From: Trebonia sp.
Lineage (GTDB): Bacteria > Actinomycetota > Actinomycetes > Streptosporangiales > Streptosporangiaceae
Assembly: GCA_030043595.1 (NCBI GenBank)
Contig: JASHXJ010000034.1
Location: 1-58,143 of the forward strand
Direction: 5' to 3'
DNA length: 58,143 bases
Shown: one piece after another, positions 52,338 through 58,143 of the stretch
Position numbering within the stretch: the first letter of the stretch is position 1
Layout of the letters: each line of letters starts with the position of its first letter
Program-made: the position numbers and the translations under genes
Notes under the pieces: model-generated
The model's database searches: none
Told to the model about the DNA's origin: nothing
The model's input: the letters and a program-made list of their open reading frames with translations, nothing else

Positions 52338-53300
52338 TCAGGACTTCTTCTGGTACTCGACCGCGTCCGCGTGGAAGGCGCTGAGTGCCTTCGGGTCGCC
52401 TTGCAGAGCCCAGTCATGCCCGGCGGACTTGTTGTAGTCGAACCAGATGAAGCCGATGATCTGCGGCGTCGCCTCCAGGCCCTGGAACAGGCTGTCGATC
52501 TGCGCGGCGCGCTGTGGCCCGGGACCCACTCCGGTTTCTGTGATAAGTATGCTCTTATCGGAGAAAGTGCTCACCTGGGTGAGCGTCTGAGCGAACACCG
52601 TGGTGAACGTGTACGAGGGCTGGCTGAAATACCCGTCGAGCCCGACATACGTCACGTACTGGTTCCCCGGGTACCAGGGCTCGATCGCCGTGGTTGAGGG
52701 CAACTTAACGTTGGGATTCCAGATCCAGGTCACATTCGTGGCGCCGTTTTCCCGGAAGATCGTCACGATGCGCCGCCATGCGGCCACGAACACCGCCGGA
52801 GATGTGTACTTATAACCCCACTTGAACCAGGGACCGTTGAACTCGTGGTCGAAATCGATGGCTATCGGCGAGGAGTAGGCAGCGACCGCGCGCGCGTACG
52901 CGATGAAATGCTTATCCCACGCGCCGTCCGCGACTTGTGTGAGCGGAATAGCGTCTGAGTCGATTTCCAGGAGTGGCAGGACACCCTGGGCGCTTATTTT
53001 CGCCACCTGGACAGGATCGAAGTTCAGCGTCATCGGCGTGTACCACGAGGCGATCCTGGCGTGTATTCCCGTTGCCTTTTCTACCTGCTGGAACGTGGCA
53101 ACGTCATGCGGGAAATTGGGCGTCGTATATCCGATGAGCTTGCTCGCCAGTGGCGTTCTGGCTATCGTCGGCATGGGCGTTGGGTTCCCTTGCGCGGCGG
53201 CCTTGTGCGCCATCCTGCTCACGACACTGCACGCGCTTACGGGAAGCAGCGCCACAACGGCCACCGCCAGGATGCCGACGGCCTGCCGCATCCCGCTCAT
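52338..53300 (-). CDS. GH26-like lipoprotein glycosidase, last gene of the synthase operon
   Basis: ATG at 53300 overlaps the GT2 stop by ATGA and gives 320 residues. Signal and lipobox (LLPVSAC, Cys24) suggest membrane anchoring outside. Catalytic glutamates are in AIDFDHEFNGPWFKWG (Glu153) and ILITETGVGPG (Glu256). It is a paralogue of the convergent gene at 51371 and is translationally coupled to the hyaluronan-synthase-like gene, a placement that suggests polymer trimming at the secretion site, as PslG or BcsZ do in other systems. Confidence 0.88.
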   Translation of the reverse strand: MSGMRQAVGILAVAVVALLPVSACSVVSRMAHKAAAQGNPTPMPTIARTPLASKLIGYTTPNFPHDVATFQQVEKATGIHARIASWYTPMTLNFDPVQVAKISAQGVLPLLEIDSDAIPLTQVADGAWDKHFIAYARAVAAYSSPIAIDFDHEFNGPWFKWGYKYTSPAVFVAAWRRIVTIFRENGATNVTWIWNPNVKLPSTTAIEPWYPGNQYVTYVGLDGYFSQPSYTFTTVFAQTLTQVSTFSDKSILITETGVGPGPQRAAQIDSLFQGLEATPQIIGFIWFDYNKSAGHDWALQGDPKALSAFHADAVEYQKKS

Positions 53301-54637
53301 ACCGCGACCTCTGCCTTCTGCTGCCGAGTCCCCCATCCTGCTCCCGCCTTCTTGCAGGTGAATATCCCATACAGGCGCAGCACCTTCAGGAATGTCATGG
53401 ACCAGGTGACTGCCAGGATGCTAGCGCAGAACGTGTCCAGCAGGTCTGCGGCGCTGTCGTCGCTGCGCCGGTACTGGAATATCCGCATGGCACCCGCGTA
53501 GCCAAACCCGGCCGCTGACCAGAGCATCAGTGGTATGACGTGGGCCCCTGCATGCCAGTACGCCAGGCTCACGATGGTCACGCTCGTCGACACGAACAGC
53601 GACCACAGGGAGGCCACCGTGAACAGCCAGCCGAGGGAAGCCACCGGCAGGTACCTGATCCGCCAGATACTGCGGACCGTGGATCCTCTCATCCAGCGCA
53701 TCCACTGCCGCATGTGGTGCGAGAGATTCTCTGGGAGGAGGGTGAACTGCACCGCCGTCGGCTGCTGCACCGTCCGTCCCTCCAGAAGGCAGAAGAGCGT
53801 GAGATAGGAATCGTCTGACATGCTGACCGGCCGGCCGAAGAACGTCTCGGATTCGTAAGCCTCCAGATACCGCCATACAACGCCAGCGCGATACAGCGCG
53901 AACGTGCCCCGGTTCACCAGCACCTGTCCCCGGACGGACTGGGCCGCGCACACGGTCACCTGCCAGATGAGCTGCCGGCATGCGGTTACCCGGGTGAGCC
54001 AGTTCCGCTTCATGTTCAGGCCCAGCTCCATCCCGGCAACGGACATGATGCTCCGGTCCGCGAACGGCTTCAGGCCTTCCGCGATCGCCCGCCGCTCGAG
54101 GACGGTGTCTGAGTCCACCGTCACGAAAATATGCGCGTAGCTGCTATTCCGGAACGCCTTCGCCTGGGCGTGCCGCTTACCGGCGTTCGCCTGGCGGAGC
54201 CACCCGAAGCGCACCCCATATGGCGCCATCCGCTCCCAGTACGAGCGCACGCCGGGGTACGCGACCGTCGATCCGTCGTCGACGACGACGACCTCCTGGG
54301 GAAGGCGTTCCTGCTCCATGACCGCGCGGATGCAGAGGTCGAGCGCGGCCGGATCCTCGTTGAAGACGGGAATGATCACCGTGACCCACAGCCTGTCGAG
54401 AATGCCCTGCTGCCGCTCCGTCACGGTGAAAGGCTTCTCCAGCCAGGAAATAGCATAGATGTAGAGGTTGTAGCCGAATACCACGATCCACGCGGCCACC
54501 AGCTCTATCTGCAGCTCACCGTGCAGCGGGATTACCGCCCTGCGGATGGCTTCCGAGAAAACCGGGATCATGAGCGCGAGCAGGAGCAATGGCAGGCGGC
54601 GGAAGCCGCGGTACGTGATCCGGGGGATCTCCGTCAT
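53297..54637 (-). CDS. Processive GT2 synthase (hyaluronan/chitin-synthase-like)
   Basis: The 446-residue protein has two N-terminal membrane segments, then the GT-A core: VTVIIPVFNEDPAALDLCI, VVVDDGST (Asp120-121), TVDSDT (Asp175, Asp177), MSDDSYLT (Asp275-276) and the processivity motif RQWMRWMRGS (Q311xxRW). Three or four C-terminal helices follow. It should polymerise a UDP-sugar and extrude the chain. The small membrane protein gene ends in its start codon and it in turn overlaps the GH26 gene, both as ATGA. Confidence 0.93.
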   Translation of the reverse strand: MTEIPRITYRGFRRLPLLLLALMIPVFSEAIRRAVIPLHGELQIELVAAWIVVFGYNLYIYAISWLEKPFTVTERQQGILDRLWVTVIIPVFNEDPAALDLCIRAVMEQERLPQEVVVVDDGSTVAYPGVRSYWERMAPYGVRFGWLRQANAGKRHAQAKAFRNSSYAHIFVTVDSDTVLERRAIAEGLKPFADRSIMSVAGMELGLNMKRNWLTRVTACRQLIWQVTVCAAQSVRGQVLVNRGTFALYRAGVVWRYLEAYESETFFGRPVSMSDDSYLTLFCLLEGRTVQQPTAVQFTLLPENLSHHMRQWMRWMRGSTVRSIWRIRYLPVASLGWLFTVASLWSLFVSTSVTIVSLAYWHAGAHVIPLMLWSAAGFGYAGAMRIFQYRRSDDSAADLLDTFCASILAVTWSMTFLKVLRLYGIFTCKKAGAGWGTRQQKAEVAV

Positions 54638-54753
54638 ATGTCACCTGCTTTGCGGCCGCGACGCCATCCCACGCGGATCGCCACGCATGCGACAACGACG
54701 ACGGCCGTCCAGAACGCCAGGACACCGAGCTCTATGTGTATGAAAGTGGTCAC
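54634..54753 (-). CDS. 39-residue single-pass membrane protein
   Basis: GTG at 54753 overlaps the GT39-like stop as GTGA, and the TGA at 54634 overlaps the GT2 start as ATGA. The peptide has one hydrophobic helix, ELGVLAFWTAVVVVACVAI, followed by a basic tail RVGWRRGRKAGDI. Tight coupling on both sides and this topology suggest a subunit of the synthase rather than an untranslated spacer. No family is recognised. Confidence 0.65.
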   Translation of the reverse strand: MTTFIHIELGVLAFWTAVVVVACVAIRVGWRRGRKAGDI

Positions 54754-56477
54754 GGTTCCACCCTTTCCCATACTTCGCTTGGGGTCGCCGGATGGCCGGC
54801 CCAGGGAACAACGGATATCAGGCGGTAGTAAACAGACTTCTGGAGGGCGGCTCTGACGATCGTGTAGTCTCTTGGCGCCAGGAGATCGTTAGCGTCTATC
54901 TCCACGACTCCGTAATAGCCCCGGGCGATCCCGTCCGTGGCCGCTGATGTCCCTTTCAGGCCATCGAGAACGGCTGTGTCCGGATTAGTGACCTCGGTCG
55001 AGCTAAGGTCCAGGTAGTACTGCGAAACGCTCGTCGCGTACATCAGGCAGGGGCAGCCGTCCGCGGAGATGGCGGCGGACATGGCTGGCATCGTCTTGGC
55101 GAATGAAGGCCATGTCTCGTAAATGAAGGTCGCCTGTGATTGCCCGGGAATGAGCACCACCGCCGCCGCGAGCGCGGTCATCGCCACGGCCCATGCTGGC
55201 CTGACGTCGAGCCGGGACATGCGCTGGATCGCGTAGCCGCCGGCAATGCAGGCGAACCAGGCGCCGAAGACCACGTGCTTGTGCAGGGATGTGGTGGTGC
55301 CGATCCTGGCCTGCTCCACTGGCGCCAGCAGACACGCGGCCAGGAGCACGGTCGCGAGCGAGAACTTGCGCCTGCCGTCACTCCAGGAGAGGAAGACACC
55401 GAGGCCGGCGACGGTCATCAGCGCACCCAGCCAGCCCCAGGACATCAGCAGGACAGCCTCTGGTGTCGCGTTGGACGGCAGCTTGCGGGCAAGAGTCGTG
55501 AACATGAGGCCATGGATGTACTCGTGTCCGGCGATGTGCAGTGCGAACGCCACCAGGATCGCCACATATGCGGTCAGGCGAAGGGTGCGGAAGATTCCCC
55601 GGCGCACCCCGCCGCGCGCCACCAGGCCGGCTATCGCGAAGATCACCGGATCCCACAACGCTGCCGCATATTTCGCGGCGTCGGCGAGTGCGATGAGGAT
55701 CGCGGCCGCCATCAGCGGAAGTTCACCGAGCGGTCCCGACGCACGCACGGTGAGCCAGGTCGCGGCGGCCAGCAGGAACAAGGCCATCGCATCGTAGGTG
55801 GCAAATGCCCCGAGCACCTGTGTCATGCCGAATACGCCGAACAAGGCGGCGCCGCCAGTACCGGCGGTGCGGCCATAGAGCCGGCAACCCGTGCCGTAAA
55901 GGCAGCATGTCGCCGCCAGCATGAAGCAAAGCGACAGGATCCGGGCACCGGCAAGGCCGTCGACCGCGGCCAGCGCCGCCAGTGGCGGATAAACGGTAGG
56001 GGCACCGGAGAAATACGTGGGGAAGTCAGGAAGAGCCGTGCCATGGAGCCAGTGCGACCACTCCAGGCGTCCCGCCCATATGTACAGCGCCTCGTCGGAG
56101 AATGCCGTATTGCTCCAGATCAGGCGCAGCGACAGCCCAGCCTGAACGATCAGGATCGCGAACAGCGGCCACGGCACGCGGGTGGCCAGCCAGCCGCGTG
56201 GCTTGCGAGGCGGAAGCGGCAGCTCGCCTGTGACCGCCGCCGGCAGCCTGATCTTGGGCATGACACCCAGGGCGCTCGCCGCAGCCTGCTCGCTGGCGAT
56301 GGTCTGGAGATGACTGAGCCCGGCAAGCTGCTCGCCAGTCTGCGGACCCGTGTAAAGACCGGTGTACGGGGCGGTATCCCGGTGCCGCGGTTCCCGCCGC
56401 CGGGCAGGCGCGCCCGGACTCGGCTCCTCGAAGTCGGGAGAGGCCGGCTGCTCGTGGTCGACCCGCAGCCGTACCAC
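54750..56477 (-). CDS. GT39-like membrane glycosyltransferase
   Basis: The 575-residue protein has a ~90-residue charged N-terminal tail (Pro/Arg rich), then about 11 hydrophobic helices with an acidic first loop, NTAFSDEALYIWAGRL, as in GT-C/GT39 mannosyltransferases (ArnT-like), and an extracellular C-terminal domain after VLIPGQS. It should transfer a sugar from a polyprenyl phosphate donor outside the membrane. The GTG start at 56477 sits directly against GGGGGAG, so the true start may differ. It is the first gene of the four-gene operon. Confidence 0.82.
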   Translation of the reverse strand: MVRLRVDHEQPASPDFEEPSPGAPARRREPRHRDTAPYTGLYTGPQTGEQLAGLSHLQTIASEQAAASALGVMPKIRLPAAVTGELPLPPRKPRGWLATRVPWPLFAILIVQAGLSLRLIWSNTAFSDEALYIWAGRLEWSHWLHGTALPDFPTYFSGAPTVYPPLAALAAVDGLAGARILSLCFMLAATCCLYGTGCRLYGRTAGTGGAALFGVFGMTQVLGAFATYDAMALFLLAAATWLTVRASGPLGELPLMAAAILIALADAAKYAAALWDPVIFAIAGLVARGGVRRGIFRTLRLTAYVAILVAFALHIAGHEYIHGLMFTTLARKLPSNATPEAVLLMSWGWLGALMTVAGLGVFLSWSDGRRKFSLATVLLAACLLAPVEQARIGTTTSLHKHVVFGAWFACIAGGYAIQRMSRLDVRPAWAVAMTALAAAVVLIPGQSQATFIYETWPSFAKTMPAMSAAISADGCPCLMYATSVSQYYLDLSSTEVTNPDTAVLDGLKGTSAATDGIARGYYGVVEIDANDLLAPRDYTIVRAALQKSVYYRLISVVPWAGHPATPSEVWERVEP

Positions 56478-56668
56478 CTCCCCCTGCGGCTTGAGATTCG
56501 TGCTGACCCAGCGGATGCCTCAACAGGCGTTCTTCGCTTACTCATAAGGATCTGAGATGGTGGCGTCCGCGAACCCGATTATACGGATCGTGTTCGGAAA
56601 TGTCTGGTTGTGGGCGGCTCCACATCGCACTTGGACCGCTGCCGGGCCGGTGGCGGATGATAGGGGAT

Positions 56669-57733
56669 ATGCGATTCGTCCACGACAACCTGCCACAGCG
56701 GGTCTGCTTCGGCTCCGGCGAGGCCGCCGCCAGCCTGCAGCGCGAGATCGAGAACCTCAAGGCGTCCAGGGTCATGGTGATCGCCGCCGAGGCCGAGAAG
56801 GACCTGGCCGAGGGGATCACCAAGAACCTCCCGATCGCGATCTGGCATGAAGACGTGGTCATGCACGTCCCGGTCGAGGTCGCCGAGCACGGCCGCCAGG
56901 CCGCCGCGGCGGCACAGGCGGACGTCCTCGTCAGCGTGGGCGGCGGGTCGACGACCGGCCTGGCCAAGGCGATCGCCATGACAACGGGCCTGCCGATCGT
57001 CGCCGTGCCCACCACCTACGCCGGGTCCGAGGCGACCACGGTGTGGGGCCTGACCCGGGGTGCGCGGAAGACGACAGGCATCGACCCGACGGTGCTGCCA
57101 AAGGTCATCGTCTACGACGCCACGCTCACCCTGACCCTCCCGGTCCCGATGAGCGTGGCCTCGGGGCTGAACGCGCTCGCGCACTGCGTCGACTCGATGT
57201 GGGCCCCGAACGCCGACCCGATCAACGCCGCGTTCGCCGCCGAGGGCATCCGGTCCCTGGCCGACGGCCTGCCTCGCGTCGTCGCCGAACCGTTCGACCT
57301 GGAAGGCCGCGAGCACGCCCTCTACGCGGCATACCTGTCCGCGGTGGCGTTCGCCTCCGCGGGCTCGGCGCTGCACCACAAGATCTGCCATGTGCTCGGT
57401 GGCGCCTACAACCTGCCGCACGCCCAGACGCACGCGGTCGTGCTCCCCTACGTGCTCGCCTTCAACGGCGCCGCGACCCCGGAAGCGGAGCGGCGGATCG
57501 CCGCCGCGTTCGGCACCAGCCGTGCGATCGACGGCCTGCAGGACCTGCGGCGCGAACTGGACGCACCCCGGGCGCTGCTCGACTACGGCTTCGCCGAGGA
57601 ATCCATTCCCGAGGCGGCCGACGCGATCCTGCCCGCCGTCCCGCCTAGCAACCCGCGCCCCGTGACCACCGGCGACCTGCGGCGGCTGCTCCGCGCGGCC
57701 TGGTCAGGTGCCGACCCCCGAGAAGGGGTGTAG
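56669..57733 (+). CDS. Maleylacetate reductase
   Basis: ATG at 56669 follows AGGGG by 4-5 nt and gives 354 residues. Iron-containing-alcohol-dehydrogenase motifs are complete: VSVGGGSTTGLAKAIA, VPTTYAGSEATTVWGLT, the metal-ligand region ALAHCVDSMW and ALHHKICHVLGG with NLPHAQTHAVVLPY. The FVHDNLPQRVCFGSGEA start and the Tyr-Ala-Gly-Ser turn match maleylacetate reductases, which convert maleylacetate to 3-oxoadipate in hydroxyquinol and chlorocatechol pathways. The AraC and TfdB-like genes lie on the same strand, 5-8 kb upstream. Confidence 0.9.
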   Translation: MRFVHDNLPQRVCFGSGEAAASLQREIENLKASRVMVIAAEAEKDLAEGITKNLPIAIWHEDVVMHVPVEVAEHGRQAAAAAQADVLVSVGGGSTTGLAKAIAMTTGLPIVAVPTTYAGSEATTVWGLTRGARKTTGIDPTVLPKVIVYDATLTLTLPVPMSVASGLNALAHCVDSMWAPNADPINAAFAAEGIRSLADGLPRVVAEPFDLEGREHALYAAYLSAVAFASAGSALHHKICHVLGGAYNLPHAQTHAVVLPYVLAFNGAATPEAERRIAAAFGTSRAIDGLQDLRRELDAPRALLDYGFAEESIPEAADAILPAVPPSNPRPVTTGDLRRLLRAAWSGADPREGV

Positions 57734-57736
57734 TGC

Positions 57737-58143
57737 CTAGATCCGGCGCATGACCAGGTCGCGGAACGCCGGGCTGAGCCGGGTCAGCAGCCGCGTGCTC
57801 AGGTCGGGGGGCGCCTCGGCCAGCATGGCGGCGACACCGGACGGCGCCACGTGGGTGAGAACCAGCGCGGCGTGCCGCTCGTCCGTGCTCCGCAGCAGCT
57901 GCGCGGCGAAGCCGCTCGGCAGTTCGCTCAGCGCCCGGGCGGCGGTCCGCGGATGGGCCTCCTTGAGGATCCGTGCCGCTTCCGCCACCGGCATCGCCGT
58001 CAGGATCCCGGCCGCGGCGCCGGGGCTCATGTGACCGAGCAGCTCGCCAGCCAGCGTCGCCGTGAAGATCTGCAGGATCGTGCCCGCCTTCCCCGGCTGG
58101 CTCGCCGCCATGCCCTGGATCAGCTGTCCGGCGCCCTGCCGCG
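57737..58143 (-). CDS. MgtE-N-like helical repeat protein, 5' end off the window
   Basis: The frame is open to the right edge, so the N-terminus lies outside; the ATG at 58111 is only the first in-window start. The visible 135 codons are amphipathic helical repeats: MSPGAAAGILTAMPVAEAAR, HPRTAARALSELPSGFAAQL and HVAPSGVAAMLAEAPPDLST. This resembles the superhelical N-terminal domain of MgtE transporters, but the protein ends at RDLVMRRI without CBS or membrane parts, so it is not a complete transporter. It converges on the reductase gene, 3 bp apart. Confidence 0.6.
   Translation of the reverse strand, partial: RQGAGQLIQGMAASQPGKAGTILQIFTATLAGELLGHMSPGAAAGILTAMPVAEAARILKEAHPRTAARALSELPSGFAAQLLRSTDERHAALVLTHVAPSGVAAMLAEAPPDLSTRLLTRLSPAFRDLVMRRI

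Noticed and set aside
55140..56555. 471-codon open frame antisense to the GT39-like gene
   Set aside because: Composition is Arg/Gln/Gly rich with no hydrophobic or domain signal, and the opposite frame is a clear multi-pass membrane protein.

Overview
The window is high-GC DNA from an actinomycete, most likely a soil, filamentous type. This rests on the mycofactocin-pathway enzymes, a membrane Ser/Thr kinase, a DUF6918 protein, an XRE-TM-PQQ fusion, many GTG/TTG starts and compact overlapping operons. I cannot assign a genus. No rRNA, tRNA or CRISPR array was seen.

Layout. 0-8 kb: an aldehyde:ferredoxin oxidoreductase (AOR) and a MobA-MoaD fusion that could serve its cofactor, with remains of two DUF4143 ATPase genes beside the MobA-MoaD gene, a VapBC module, an Rrf2 regulator, an SPFH membrane protein with a small ribbon-helix-helix partner, a DUF6918 protein and a membrane hydrolase. 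8-28.5 kb: a large glycan island that is visibly lower in G+C around 9.4-21 kb. It holds a secreted PslG-like glycosidase, two GT2 and three GT4 glycosyltransferases, a methyltransferase, a DUF2206 multi-pass protein, a Wzx-type flippase, and an acylation arm made of an adenylating enzyme, an acyl carrier protein and an LpxL-like acyltransferase. The acylation arm carries a decayed second adenylating gene and a decayed ACP copy. 28.5-29.4 kb: gene debris (group II intron maturase, TetR, an unidentified C-terminus).

29.4-38.3 kb: a mycofactocin-type SDR, then a 4.7 kb segment bounded by 43-bp direct repeats carrying a giant secreted beta-propeller/TIG protein and a toxin-antitoxin pair, then MoxR ATPase, VWA protein, ABM monooxygenase and an MftD homologue. 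38.3-49.4 kb: a Ser/Thr kinase divergent from an XRE-TM-PQQ propeller protein, a GH114 protein, an alpha/beta hydrolase with a CHAP plus seven-repeat lectin-like secreted protein, a DUF664 protein, a PIG-L deacetylase with an FAD oxidoreductase, and an AraC regulator. 49.5-58 kb: a TfdB-type phenol monooxygenase and a maleylacetate reductase, separated by an exopolysaccharide locus. That locus is GT39-like enzyme, 39-residue membrane protein, hyaluronan-synthase-like GT2 and GH26 lipoprotein, all joined by 4-base stop/start overlaps, with a second GH26 lipoprotein facing it. The window ends inside an MgtE-N-like gene.

The best candidates for an undescribed system are the glycan island with its ACP-dependent acylation arm (8-28.5 kb) and the four-gene coupled polysaccharide synthase operon with its tiny membrane protein (52.3-56.5 kb). 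All functions are inferred by reading translated sequence; no database search was run.
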